Origin: Lentisphaerota bacterium
Lineage (GTDB): Bacteria; Verrucomicrobiota; Lentisphaeria; Oligosphaerales; JABHEG01
DNA: 40,602 bases
Direction of reading: 5' to 3'
Assembly: GCA_018676675.1 (NCBI GenBank)
Contig: JABHEG010000212.1
Location: 1-40,602, forward strand
Shown here: one piece after another, positions 24,594-33,488 of the stretch
Numbering within the stretch: the first letter of the stretch is position 1
Layout of the letters: every line of letters starts with the position of its first letter
Made by a program: the position numbers and the translations under genes
The notes under the pieces: generated by a model
What the model was told of the DNA's origin: nothing
Database searches by the model: none
Seen by the model: the letters and a program-made list of their open reading frames with translations, nothing else

Positions 24594-25828
24594 CAGACCT
24601 GCCCTCCCATCGATATCTGTGCATCAGTCGATGCCTTGCCTAACATGCCAGATGCTTGCCCAATGAGAAACTCTCGCACATCTCCAGGAGACCAGGTTAG
24701 GCGCGTTGAGTTGCCATTTCTCTCACGGTATAGATAGACCGCCGGAATCCGCCCAAAGAACGTCATGTGCCAATTTCCATCCTTCTTGAACAGATGGGAC
24801 ATGCCCACGAGACCGGAGTGCTTGTCATGGTCCTTCGCGTTGTCTCTGCCAAACACGGCTCGGACAAAGGGAATCGTCTCTTTCCACGGGACATTTTTGT
24901 AGCCCATTGTCCGCCAGTCTCCGGCAACGGGAACCCTCTCTGTCGTGTCCACCTCCAGGAATTTGATGCATCGCCGGAGTCGGTAGTTGAGCAGGAAACC
25001 AGTGCTGAGGCAGTCACCCTCGGGATGACCTTTTCCAGGCCAGGAAATGTCTCCTGGGATGGCGTCTCCCAAGTTCCATTCCGCGCAGAAGAGATCTGAC
25101 GCGGTCGGAAGCCCGGCGTCCCAGTCGTGGTGGGTGAAGCCGGACGATTGGACCAGGTGGACCAAAGCGCCTTCACCGGCACGGATTTCTTCTTCGGTGA
25201 TATCGGGCATCTCGAACTGCCCCCATCCCTGGCGGATTTTGGCTCCGAGCCCGCTGTAGCGTGACATGAAGGCAAGAAGATAGGTGAGAATGGAATCGAG
25301 GTCGTCGGGCAGGTTCCGCCGAAGGGGCAGGATGCGCATATTGATGGGGGCGGGGGAGTAGCTCAGTCTGAGTGCTGCCTTAAGCTTATCTTGAGCGGTT
25401 TTGTGTTCGCCTGGCCTTAGCATGCCGCTGTCATCAGGGACGAGCACACTTGCCAGCCAGGTATCGATCGAGCAAGGAGCATTGTACTGAGTGTTGTCAT
25501 GGTCTCGGTTGGGCAGCTTCAGATCGCTCTGCGGAATCACTGGCGTCACCGTTGGTAGATCGAGATTGATCTTGAAGGCCCGACTCAGGCCGGTGCAACC
25601 GAAGACCGCGCAGGCCGGGCAGACGCGCTTGTCCCTCTCGTAGTTGCATCGGTGGTTGGCTGGTCCGGTGATGTTGCAGGTGTGCCCGCCGTGCTTGCGG
25701 ACGAGCATCTCGAACGCCTGGCGCATACCGCCGATCACACCACTCATCTTGAGCCCGTTCGGAGTCCCATCCGGCCCGCCCGTCCAAATCGGAGTCAGTG
25801 TTCGTATCCTGATCTCAAGCTTCTTCAT
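24593..25828 (-). CDS. cmr1: Type III-B/C RAMP subunit Cmr1
   Basis: A 411-residue RAMP with the start typical of Cmr1: KKLEIRIRTLTPIWTGGPDG, then LKMSGVIGGMRQAFEMLVRK, and a zinc-type CPACAVFGCTG. The glycine-rich loop GLGAKIRQGWGQFE comes at about 205-220. Cmr1 caps the Cmr filament near the crRNA 3' end. Two starts are possible: the ATG at 25849, which overlaps the upstream stop as TGATG, or 25828, with AAGGA 11 nt upstream and the usual Cmr1 N-terminus; I chose the latter. It follows the DUF3800 gene directly. Confidence 0.9.
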   Translation of the reverse strand: MKKLEIRIRTLTPIWTGGPDGTPNGLKMSGVIGGMRQAFEMLVRKHGGHTCNITGPANHRCNYERDKRVCPACAVFGCTGLSRAFKINLDLPTVTPVIPQSDLKLPNRDHDNTQYNAPCSIDTWLASVLVPDDSGMLRPGEHKTAQDKLKAALRLSYSPAPINMRILPLRRNLPDDLDSILTYLLAFMSRYSGLGAKIRQGWGQFEMPDITEEEIRAGEGALVHLVQSSGFTHHDWDAGLPTASDLFCAEWNLGDAIPGDISWPGKGHPEGDCLSTGFLLNYRLRRCIKFLEVDTTERVPVAGDWRTMGYKNVPWKETIPFVRAVFGRDNAKDHDKHSGLVGMSHLFKKDGNWHMTFFGRIPAVYLYRERNGNSTRLTWSPGDVREFLIGQASGMLGKASTDAQISMGGQV

Positions 25829-25848
25829 TGCAGTTACATTCCTTTCCA

Positions 25849-27912
25849 TCAGGCGTAACAGAACGGCATCCAGCGTGCGATGGCACTGATGTCGCATTGT
25901 TCCACATCACGTTCCATGGTATCGATTCCGCCAATCGCCTCGATGTAGAGGCGGAACGCAGGTTGGCTCTCTGTCAATTGCGCCGCGCGGCTACGAAGAA
26001 GAGCCAAATCCAGGTCATGCGCCACTGAATTCTGGTTCAGGGCGTTCGCAACAACCCGCAGCCCGATTGCGGAAAGGGTGACCGCTTTGACCGCGAACTC
26101 CCGCTCCTCGCCGATCGCGATGGCACGGTCGAGCCACGTGATGGCCGGTGCCGGCCTATTTGAGAGAAGATGGAACATACCGACCCATTTGGCGAGGAGT
26201 TCATGGGGATGATCGGCCCCCGTATAGTCGAGCAACCACTTCTCTATGCTCTCAATGATCCGCTTCTTCGGGAGTAATCCATCAGCCAGCAGGCGCAATA
26301 GAGCCAGGACATCGAAAGGAGTACCCGGTTCATTCCGACGGCTCTCCAGCAGCGTGGTGAGCCAGCTGCAGATCAGGTCGCGTTGGGCTGCGGGTCGTTC
26401 CGGAACAGTTCCGTCCGGCAATGCCATGCAGGCGTGCTGGGCAAACGCAGCGATAGCGTCGAGGGGCTGCCGTTGCTCCCAGTAGAAGGTGGTTTGGTAG
26501 TTCACCCCCATATCGTGGTATTTTTGACCGGGGGTGAGGTAGGTGAGGCTGCGCGTGAGCCATTCTCGGGCGTGTTCGGCGTGCTCGATCGGATCTGTGC
26601 GAAGAAGGAACGCATGAGCTTGTCCGATCGTCCCACACATAGCCCCGGTCAGGTCGTCCTTCTCCTCACCACTGTCAGCGACACGCTTTTCGACCGTGTC
26701 CTGGAACGCCAGAAGGATACGTTCAAAATCAAATGCGTTGAACTCGTCATTGTAGGCTCGGTTCCGCAAGGCCATGGCTCGCTCGGAGCGTTCCGCGCGG
26801 CTTGGCAGCAGTTGGCCGTGCTCCTCCAACAGAGATACGTACATCCTCTCGAAATCTCCCTGCGTCCCGCTCATCCCTAGGTGGTTGACGCAGGTGACAG
26901 CTCCCTCCAGCGTTGCCAGCATGGCCTCAAGAGCACGCCGACTGGTCGGGTCTGCCTCGAACGCATTCCTTGCCACCCGGGCTGTGACGCGGAAGATATC
27001 GTAGGCTCGGGTGAGATGCCCGGGAGAAACTGCCCGCAGATCGATGCACTCATAGGCATAGTTGACGATATCCCGGGTCTGTCGCTGTTGCTCCCGTGCG
27101 TTCTCAATCGCCTCGTATCCGGCAAGGGCCTCCGCGCGTTGTTCGCTGGTCTCAGCCCAGCGCAGCGCCTGATCGCAGGCGCCCTCCGCAAGGAGCTGCT
27201 TGAGCAACGACACTCCGGTTTCATGGTACTGCTTGACAAAGTGATCATTTGGTTTGGTGTAGCTCGCACAATCCTTCGGGATGCCCTTTCGGCTGCGCAG
27301 GAAATAGCAAGCGATATCGGCCCCCGCAAACCCAGCTCGGTTCCTTGTCATGCTAAAGGAGGCCGTAACCCCAAACAGATCCCTTACGTATGTCGCGAGC
27401 TTTTGGTGATACTGCGTGAAGTCCGTTCCTGACGGAAGGCACTTGGGGGATCGGGGAGCAAAGGCGACCTTCACCGTGGCGCTGGGCGTCCCCGCTTGAG
27501 CCCAATCCAGTGCCGCACGAACGGCCGCCATCAAGTTGGTGCCGTACCGGCTTTGGGCATCTTCGTTGCTGAACGCAAATCCCTTATTGACGCTACAGAC
27601 GAAGTGATCCGCCAGCCCGATGACCGCCTGAAGACACTCGTCAACCAAGCGCTTGCGCGACTTCTCGGGTATGGTGCTAAACCGAGCCCGTTCGTGATCG
27701 TTACCTGTGCTTTCCGGGTGCAGGAGGGGTGCCGCGTGGAGGTCCCGAGGCGCAAAGTCGGTGCCACATGCCTGGTTTGCACGCGCGATGGCTTCCTCCA
27801 ACTTGGTCTGGATCTCCTGTGGCGGCCGCTGCGTAATGAATCCGCCCACGATAGAGTCGTCTGAACTCTTCGTGAACCCACCGCTTTCGTCCAGATACAG
27901 GTAGTAGGTCAT
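25849..27912 (-). CDS. DUF3800 (RNase H-fold nuclease-like) protein with helical-repeat C-terminus
   Basis: A 687-residue protein. It begins MTYYLYLDESGGF, the first strand of DUF3800, a family placed in the RNase H-like nuclease fold with acidic Asp8/Glu9; further DUF3800-like features are IVGGFI and the acidic AGADIACYFL near 205. From about residue 260 the sequence is a series of TPR-like or other alpha-helical repeats to the C-terminus. GAGGA lies 9 nt before the ATG at 27912 and 14 bp separate it from the protease gene. Sited between that protease gene and cmr1, it is a candidate nuclease effector that docks on the Cmr complex through its repeats. The nuclease activity is inferred. Confidence 0.75.
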   Translation of the reverse strand: MTYYLYLDESGGFTKSSDDSIVGGFITQRPPQEIQTKLEEAIARANQACGTDFAPRDLHAAPLLHPESTGNDHERARFSTIPEKSRKRLVDECLQAVIGLADHFVCSVNKGFAFSNEDAQSRYGTNLMAAVRAALDWAQAGTPSATVKVAFAPRSPKCLPSGTDFTQYHQKLATYVRDLFGVTASFSMTRNRAGFAGADIACYFLRSRKGIPKDCASYTKPNDHFVKQYHETGVSLLKQLLAEGACDQALRWAETSEQRAEALAGYEAIENAREQQRQTRDIVNYAYECIDLRAVSPGHLTRAYDIFRVTARVARNAFEADPTSRRALEAMLATLEGAVTCVNHLGMSGTQGDFERMYVSLLEEHGQLLPSRAERSERAMALRNRAYNDEFNAFDFERILLAFQDTVEKRVADSGEEKDDLTGAMCGTIGQAHAFLLRTDPIEHAEHAREWLTRSLTYLTPGQKYHDMGVNYQTTFYWEQRQPLDAIAAFAQHACMALPDGTVPERPAAQRDLICSWLTTLLESRRNEPGTPFDVLALLRLLADGLLPKKRIIESIEKWLLDYTGADHPHELLAKWVGMFHLLSNRPAPAITWLDRAIAIGEEREFAVKAVTLSAIGLRVVANALNQNSVAHDLDLALLRSRAAQLTESQPAFRLYIEAIGGIDTMERDVEQCDISAIARWMPFCYA

Positions 27913-27926
27913 CAGCGTCGTTCCTC

Positions 27927-30002
27927 TCAATAGGGGTAGAGCAACTGCGGGTTGGGAAGTCCCTTGGGAGTGTTGCCGGCCAACAGGCCTTGTGCTCGTT
28001 CAAGCCAGCGCTTCCCAACCAGTTCGCCACTGAACCAGTCTTGGCGCGCCTCGAGAACACTCTCGGCCTGCCGGAGGAAGTCAATAGCGGCTTTCTCATC
28101 ATGCAATCGCAAGCTTTCTCCTGCCTGAAGGGCGGCGGTGGCACCGATGAATGCGAGCAGGGGATTGCTGTCATGAAGTTCCAGCAATTCTGTCGCTTCC
28201 CGGAAGTCTGAGATCGCTCCGGGCTCATCACCGGCGTCCGCGCGGAGAGCTCCGCGGTACTTGAGCGCAACGCGGGACACCCACCCGCCCTCAGATTTTC
28301 GGTCGGGCAGGTCAAACTCAAATGTGCTCCAGTCAGGCGGCTCAAAACCGGTCAGCAGCAACCGATATGCTGCCAGCCAGCGGACACGCCGGAAATGGTC
28401 GCGACTTCCTGCATCGGCATCGCACATGTCCCGGGCTTCCTGGTATACAGCGTTAGCCTTCCGCGGGCGTAGCAAGGCAGTTGCCTGGTACTGGTAGCAG
28501 AGGTCGCGTGGGAGTTCCTTCTGTAGTGTTGCCCCGGCATCCAACTCGCGTGCCCTCTGGCATGCTCGCCTGATATCCTGAAAAGCGAAATCAGTCTTGT
28601 TCGGTGCAATCATGGCCCAAAACGTATATGTCTGCCCTCTGGTACCCACTATCTGCATTTCCAGGTCCGTTCTTTCGACAGGCTCCGAGAGCTGCGGCAG
28701 TAGCGATTCTGCTTCGTCCAGAATATCCACGGCTCCTCTGTAATCGGCCATGTCGTGCAGATTGATGGCTTCCCGCACCAGCGCGCGCAACGTGAATCTC
28801 ATTCCCAACTCGTGTCGTGAGGCGAGGAGCTGTTGGCACGTGTCGCTCGCTTCGGTTGTCTTTCCCAAGTGACATTGCGCTGCCGCCAGGTTGATCATCG
28901 CCCAGGCCCAGCAATGACGGCCACGCACGTCCTGCCTGCCCTTAGCGGCCTGCACAATCTTGACAACACTGTCTTGCGCCTGTTTCGCTGGTAGAGAGCC
29001 GTAACGCATACCGTTTTCGATATTCCTCAGCTCCTTCTCCCGCCCTAGATCATCGCCCTGTTCCGTAGTCGGCCTGAGTATTCCTGCAAGGTCTTGGAAC
29101 TTGCTGTCCAAAGCCACGCCAACAGGCCAGAACGTGACGCCGGCAGTTGGCTCATTGCAGTCCGGCAGGATAGCCGTTGCCACACCAATCTCAGAGAGTA
29201 GTCTCGCCTTCTCACGGATCTGCTCCGGCACCACCGCCATCGGGTCGAGTGTGCCGTTCCGCTTCAGTGTTCCGGACAGGCCGAGTGAGAGCGGCGGGAG
29301 CTCGATGTCCCGGGACCTGAGATAATGTGCCGTCAGCACCGGCAGTCCAGCACTTTCTCCCACCAGATTAACATCGCAGGAACCATCCAATGTCGTGAGC
29401 CAGATCGCGGGCGTACGGTCGTCCCTAATCCACGCCATCTCTCTCGCCAGACTATTGGCACGCTGCACGCCCCGATCTAGGCCGGGAAGAGGGAGATCAG
29501 AGGCTGTCCTCACCAACGCTTCGTGTTGAGATGTGGTGTCGTCAATGACGAAGGGCAGAGGCACTGCTCCGGCAAGTTCCAGGTCCACCCCGTTGGCAAT
29601 GAAGACAATCATGCCGTGGGCGGTTCTCCAGTTGTCCATATCGTTGACGAAACAACGCACAATCTGGTCAGGGAGGACATCTTCGCAGCTATCCGGCAAG
29701 CGGTAGCTGCGTTCGTGCTGTTGTCGGTTGAGCCATGAGCTGAACCGACCGCAGGCCTCTTCCGTGATGCCCGCGTTGTGCCACGCTTCACCAATCCGAG
29801 TCTCCATCGTCGATTCGGTCCAGGCTCCTCCACCACTGAGCAACCAGGCTCGGATCATCGTCTCTGCAATGATACGGTCTTTGAGCCGTGGATCGCCGCA
29901 CTGGCAGATAGACAACTGGTGCAACGCTTCCAGACTGAGGACACGAAGCGTGCCCCTGTGCTCGCGGACACGGTCAAGAAGCTGCTTCGGCGAGGATGAC
30001 AC
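27927..30002 (-). CDS. Lon-like (S16) serine protease with TPR-like repeats, CRISPR effector candidate
   Basis: A 691-residue protein starting at GTG 30002, with AGGAGGGG exactly 7 nt upstream overlapping the end of the previous gene. Residues 1-200 are helical. At 200-290 the sequence follows the Lon proteolytic domain: VGESAGLPVLTAHYL holds the nucleophile Ser217, and IREKARLLSEIGVATAILP the general-base Lys265; the second segment aligns without gaps to Lon's LKEKLLAAHRGGIKTVLIP. No AAA+ ATPase, SAVED or CARF domain is visible. From about 375 to the end there are TPR-like repeats (INLAAAQCHLGKTTEASDTC; ALRADAGDEPGAISDF). Lon-family proteases in type III loci (CalpL) cleave anti-sigma factors; the next upstream genes here encode a sigma-like factor and a coupled partner. 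Confidence 0.82.
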   Translation of the reverse strand: MSSSPKQLLDRVREHRGTLRVLSLEALHQLSICQCGDPRLKDRIIAETMIRAWLLSGGGAWTESTMETRIGEAWHNAGITEEACGRFSSWLNRQQHERSYRLPDSCEDVLPDQIVRCFVNDMDNWRTAHGMIVFIANGVDLELAGAVPLPFVIDDTTSQHEALVRTASDLPLPGLDRGVQRANSLAREMAWIRDDRTPAIWLTTLDGSCDVNLVGESAGLPVLTAHYLRSRDIELPPLSLGLSGTLKRNGTLDPMAVVPEQIREKARLLSEIGVATAILPDCNEPTAGVTFWPVGVALDSKFQDLAGILRPTTEQGDDLGREKELRNIENGMRYGSLPAKQAQDSVVKIVQAAKGRQDVRGRHCWAWAMINLAAAQCHLGKTTEASDTCQQLLASRHELGMRFTLRALVREAINLHDMADYRGAVDILDEAESLLPQLSEPVERTDLEMQIVGTRGQTYTFWAMIAPNKTDFAFQDIRRACQRARELDAGATLQKELPRDLCYQYQATALLRPRKANAVYQEARDMCDADAGSRDHFRRVRWLAAYRLLLTGFEPPDWSTFEFDLPDRKSEGGWVSRVALKYRGALRADAGDEPGAISDFREATELLELHDSNPLLAFIGATAALQAGESLRLHDEKAAIDFLRQAESVLEARQDWFSGELVGKRWLERAQGLLAGNTPKGLPNPQLLYPY

Positions 30003-30006
30003 TGGT

Positions 30007-31026
30007 CTACCCCTCCTGTTTGAGCTGGACGTAAACGCCATTGGACAGACGAAGCTGGAGCTTGCCATCCGCCGGTCGCTTCAAAGTAGCAACACCGGCG
30101 GCGATAGTGCCAAGCGGTTGGCCATCCGCTCCCAGGAACTCCGCATTCTCAAGCTGTGACTGGGGATCGGCAAGCACCTCAACGGCGAGATCCGTGGGGA
30201 TTTCGCATTCACTGACGGCGATGCGGATGCCCAAGGCGTCGGCTACGTACTCACGCGTTGCGAGCGAGCGACCGCGATCTGGGGAAGCCGCAGCTATCGC
30301 AAGCACTGGGACTGGAAACTGGATGAATAGCAGTTCATTTGGGGCCTCTTCCTGCCCAACAGTCTGCTCCAGAACGCTTTGAATGGTGGCAGCGGTCAGC
30401 GGTGCGAGCAAGGCAGTCTCTTCATCTTGGTACTGGATTCGCGGATCCTCCTCCACCAGAATGGGAGCGCCGACACGATCGGCTAACCCTTTGGCAAGGG
30501 CCGCGCCAGTCATGACGTGCCGGAGAACAGACCATGCCTCCGCACTTTCCGCCTCCGTGAGCTCATCAACAAGCCAGCTCCGCGAAGCCAGGAATTCCGG
30601 AACGCTTCGAGCATTCCACAGGCACAACACTCTGAGGGACAGTCCGTCCCTTTCGGTTAGCAACTCGCCGCGCGTTGCCGGTGCGGTGAACTCCGAGTAA
30701 GGAGCGAGCAGCACAAGACCCGGTTCCCAATCGGAAAGGACTGCCACGTAAATGGGCCGTACGGCCTCGGACAGGACCGAGGGGGCTAGCAAACGAATCT
30801 GGCCAGATTCCACTGGGGGTTCTTCAGCAATGGCATCCCACAGTCCTGAGGGGCTGTGCTGCCAACTCACATGCGTTTCAGCGATCGAAAGCTCCGCGTC
30901 GACCGCTGGTTCCGCGACATCGTCCGTACGGAAGTCTAGCTCCATTTGCCATTGCAGCAGCCATTTTCGCAAATGTCTCCGCTGTGCTTCCGGGATGGTG
31001 TATGCTGTTTGCAGTGATGCACTCAT
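30007..31026 (-). CDS. Putative sigma-factor partner and protease substrate (anti-sigma-like)
   Basis: A 339-residue soluble protein of no family I can name. It starts MSASLQTAYTIPEAQRR with helical, Trp-rich N-terminal residues. A central beta-rich domain reads GQIRLLAPSVL, RPIYVAVLSDWEPG and LVLLAPYSEFTAPATRGE, and a C-terminal beta hairpin ends LQLRLSNGVYVQLKQEG. The ATG overlaps the sigma-like gene's stop (ATGA, AAGGA 8 nt upstream), the arrangement usual for sigma/anti-sigma pairs. It is followed 4 bp later by the Lon-like protease. By position it corresponds to Csx30 of type III-E and CalpT of the CalpL system; the role is inferred from context only. Confidence 0.6.
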   Translation of the reverse strand: MSASLQTAYTIPEAQRRHLRKWLLQWQMELDFRTDDVAEPAVDAELSIAETHVSWQHSPSGLWDAIAEEPPVESGQIRLLAPSVLSEAVRPIYVAVLSDWEPGLVLLAPYSEFTAPATRGELLTERDGLSLRVLCLWNARSVPEFLASRSWLVDELTEAESAEAWSVLRHVMTGAALAKGLADRVGAPILVEEDPRIQYQDEETALLAPLTAATIQSVLEQTVGQEEAPNELLFIQFPVPVLAIAAASPDRGRSLATREYVADALGIRIAVSECEIPTDLAVEVLADPQSQLENAEFLGADGQPLGTIAAGVATLKRPADGKLQLRLSNGVYVQLKQEG

Positions 31027-32003
31027 TGGTCGTTTCCTTTCTCTACCAGAGAAAAGAGGATGCGGGCTTCGTTTTCCGGCGCACTTGCCCATTTTTTTAC
31101 GTTTTCTCGAAGTTTTTCAACGACCCTCAACAATACAACCTTTCGAAAGAACTCATCTTCATCCTTGAATCTGACTGCCAACCAGTCTGCCAACTGTCCC
31201 TGCTCATTCCGAGTCTCAGACTTCTTTGATTTCGTTTCTGAGTATCTGGGCCGCCCCAGACTTTCGTCAAAGGCTGTGTAGTCCTGCAAGCGTTTCACGC
31301 CCAGCAGATTCCGGTACATTTCACTGGTCTGACTCTTCGCCTTTCCGACGAGCTTCGAGACTTCGTCGTGATAGAACGGCACGCCTAGGGCCTTGGCGCA
31401 CAGAACAGCCCGTTTCTCAAATGGCATCATCTCGAAGAACTCGACCGCTGCCGCCTCGGATAGCTCCTCCAATTCTCGGACAAAGCTCTCCTGCGACGGA
31501 TCCAGAGCAACTCCTGGCAGGAGATCCTCAAGCGAGCAGCCGCCGCCGTCAACATCGCCCCTTTTCGCGCCCAAGGATTCGAGTCCTTTGCGCTGTTTCC
31601 CATCCTTAGTCCGTAACCCGAGGCCCTCTCCTGATACGATCTCCCGCGCAAGGGTCCGTATTCTTCCCGAGGCGCCAGATTCGACAATGCCCGACGGTGT
31701 TCCTTTACATTGCTTAAGGCGATCGAAGAGCCAATCCTTGTACGTTTTCCTGTCCTCGCGGAGCCGTTGGCCTGCCACCCAAGTCTCGGCCATGGAGGCC
31801 TCCAAGTTCATGAAGGACCGTTTGGGAGAATGCATCGGAGCATACTCTGGGATCAGGTTGTCACCGCCATAGGTGTGCAGATATTTGGACAGGCGTGAAC
31901 GTGCGAAATCGCCAAGCGAGGAGGCGGTTGCATCGCCGCACTTCTCGATGGCGCAAACACGCTTCCATTCCAGCCAGTGCTCAAATTTCGGAGTTGAGGT
32001 CAC
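31023..32003 (-). CDS. RNA polymerase sigma factor-like protein
   Basis: A 326-residue protein. The N-terminal part contains FMNLEASMAETWVAGQR and a KTYKDWLFDRL segment that could be a divergent sigma region 2. Residues 185-240 resemble sigma region 4: VEFFEMMPFEKRAVLC, then the helix-turn-helix YHDEVSKLVGKAKSQTSEMY. An unusual basic, helical extension of about 85 residues follows. Two consecutive GTG codons (32006, 32003) follow AGGAGG; 32003 gives a GTGA overlap with the upstream stop and 8-nt spacing, so I prefer it. Sigma factors encoded in type III-E and CalpL loci drive a host or plasmid response after proteolysis of their inhibitor. Region 2 is weak, so a DNA-binding regulator is an alternative. 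Confidence 0.65.
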   Translation of the reverse strand: MTSTPKFEHWLEWKRVCAIEKCGDATASSLGDFARSRLSKYLHTYGGDNLIPEYAPMHSPKRSFMNLEASMAETWVAGQRLREDRKTYKDWLFDRLKQCKGTPSGIVESGASGRIRTLAREIVSGEGLGLRTKDGKQRKGLESLGAKRGDVDGGGCSLEDLLPGVALDPSQESFVRELEELSEAAAVEFFEMMPFEKRAVLCAKALGVPFYHDEVSKLVGKAKSQTSEMYRNLLGVKRLQDYTAFDESLGRPRYSETKSKKSETRNEQGQLADWLAVRFKDEDEFFRKVVLLRVVEKLRENVKKWASAPENEARILFSLVEKGNDQ

Positions 32004-32518
32004 CACAGTCGCCTCCTCTTCATCCAGCTCATGAGTTGCTCTTCTTCCCCGTCGTCGATGCGCGGTTTGTCCCAGTTGACCGCGATTCGCTTTTTGTCGA
32101 GGATACGTCCCGTGAGTCCATTGAGGTCGGCGTCAGGTGCGTCACGGATCCATTCCGCTAACGGGATGTTGCAGGGAGCGACAATTCGGCCAAACGACGT
32201 CTCGTGGTCTGACCCTCTGTGCCGAGTCAGTCCACGGACAACAACGGGTCCTCTCGCACTCGAGGTCCCATGGAGCATGGGGACGCGCTCGTAGGGAGAC
32301 GTCACGGGACTTCTCCGCAGAGTCATCCCCGGATGCCACTGACGATCACTGCAGTAGTTGGGCAGCAGTTCCTTCCAAAGGTCCTCTCGGACTCGCCAAA
32401 CCTTCCCAAAGCCCACGTCCAGACACGTCAGAACGCAACGCGACCACCGTGTGCGCTCAGTTTCCCGACTATCCGGCGGCAGAGGCCTTAGGCTCCCATC
32501 ACTAGTCCGTTTTGGCAT
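32000..32518 (-). CDS. Small protein, possibly SH3/PemK-like barrel, function unknown
   Basis: A 172-residue protein I cannot assign. After a basic N-terminus come WSRCVLTCLDVGFGKVWRV, WHPGMTLRR, VPMLHGTS and GPVVVRGLT, a run of short strands with an HPG-containing turn that suggests a small beta barrel like PemK/MazF or SH3 proteins. Residues needed for RNase activity cannot be judged. AGGGAAG lies about 7 nt before the ATG. It sits between cas6 and the sigma-like gene and overlaps the latter by 4 nt. Type III-E loci also carry a small extra gene (csx31) with the sigma gene, so it may be a positional counterpart. Confidence 0.6.
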   Translation of the reverse strand: MPKRTSDGSLRPLPPDSRETERTRWSRCVLTCLDVGFGKVWRVREDLWKELLPNYCSDRQWHPGMTLRRSPVTSPYERVPMLHGTSSARGPVVVRGLTRHRGSDHETSFGRIVAPCNIPLAEWIRDAPDADLNGLTGRILDKKRIAVNWDKPRIDDGEEEQLMSWMKRRRLW

Positions 32519-32549
32519 TGATAGACTTCCCTTTCCGCATCATTCGTTT

Positions 32550-33488
32550 CTACACTGCGGTCTCTTTGGCGCAACGAGACGGTGAACGTGGCTCACTGTC
32601 CGTTGTCGGTCGATCCGTGCGGAGGGTGGAGGACGAAACACATTCGAGTACACACCACCCGCACCCGAACGGGGCGGACTTGCCTACGTGTATAAAAGGC
32701 AGGTAGGCGAGGACTTCCGAGAGGGGCTGGAAATTTCCTTGATAAAGCATCCGGCCGACGAAGCCGCTGAGTTCGCAGACTCCACCGGTTCGGGTGGAAC
32801 GTCGTCGGGCGTGTGTCGCCTTGCCTTCAAGGCGAAGGCTCTGTATAGCTTCCCCCGCTTGCTTTGTGGCGATGCGCCACCCCGACCAATCTCGATCGTC
32901 GGGGTTTCCATATGTTTGTACGAGCTCATGGAAACGATCGACAAGCCGGGCGGCGAGCGGGTAGAACGGCACGTCCCGATGGCAAAGCTCACCTTCGGAC
33001 TTTATGCGGGTGGGTGAAATGAAATCGACCAAAAGACGGTCCGCATCGTTCGGGAAGTGGGGGTCCATGGGCTGACTATCCAGCTTGCGGAGACGGCATG
33101 GTACCCCGAAATGCCTGCCTCCGCCGACGCCACGGGTGGCCATGCGCTCAACGACGAGATCAGTGAGGGTTTCGAGCTGGGCGGCTTGGCCGAAAAGGAG
33201 CATCTGCATAGTGAACGAGCGTTGGGATGGGTCGGTGAACCCTCCACGGATGACGAAGGGACGGACCCCGTCTTGGCGATTACCGTTGCCATTGCTGGTG
33301 GAGGGGGCAAAGTAGCGTCGGAAGAGCTCAATCTTGTCGCGCTCGACCGGTAGAGAGTGCTCGTAGGCGAGGACGTCGGCCATGGCGTAGCCCAAGGCAC
33401 CACGCAGTGTCGAGGTCGGGAGATCCTGGTTCAACCGCAGGCGGAAGTCGGATCGGAACTCGTACGTGAGTTGGCGGATGTCAAGCAT
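32550..33488 (-). CDS. cas6: crRNA-processing endoribonuclease Cas6
   Basis: A 312-residue Cas6-family RAMP that would cut the CRISPR transcript inside each repeat and leave the 8-nt handle. Two ferredoxin-fold halves are suggested by STLRGALGYAMADVL near the start, VGGGRHFGV in the middle, FISPTRIKSEGEL, DVPFYPLAARLVDRFHELVQ, and the C-terminal glycine-rich loop FIHVGKSAPFGCGWCVLE. A Ser/Thr/Pro-rich tail follows. The ATG overlaps the preceding gene's stop by 8 nt. It is the only crRNA-processing gene seen, so it presumably serves the array at the left edge despite the 32-kb distance. Confidence 0.88.
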   Translation of the reverse strand: MLDIRQLTYEFRSDFRLRLNQDLPTSTLRGALGYAMADVLAYEHSLPVERDKIELFRRYFAPSTSNGNGNRQDGVRPFVIRGGFTDPSQRSFTMQMLLFGQAAQLETLTDLVVERMATRGVGGGRHFGVPCRLRKLDSQPMDPHFPNDADRLLVDFISPTRIKSEGELCHRDVPFYPLAARLVDRFHELVQTYGNPDDRDWSGWRIATKQAGEAIQSLRLEGKATHARRRSTRTGGVCELSGFVGRMLYQGNFQPLSEVLAYLPFIHVGKSAPFGCGWCVLECVSSSTLRTDRPTTDSEPRSPSRCAKETAV

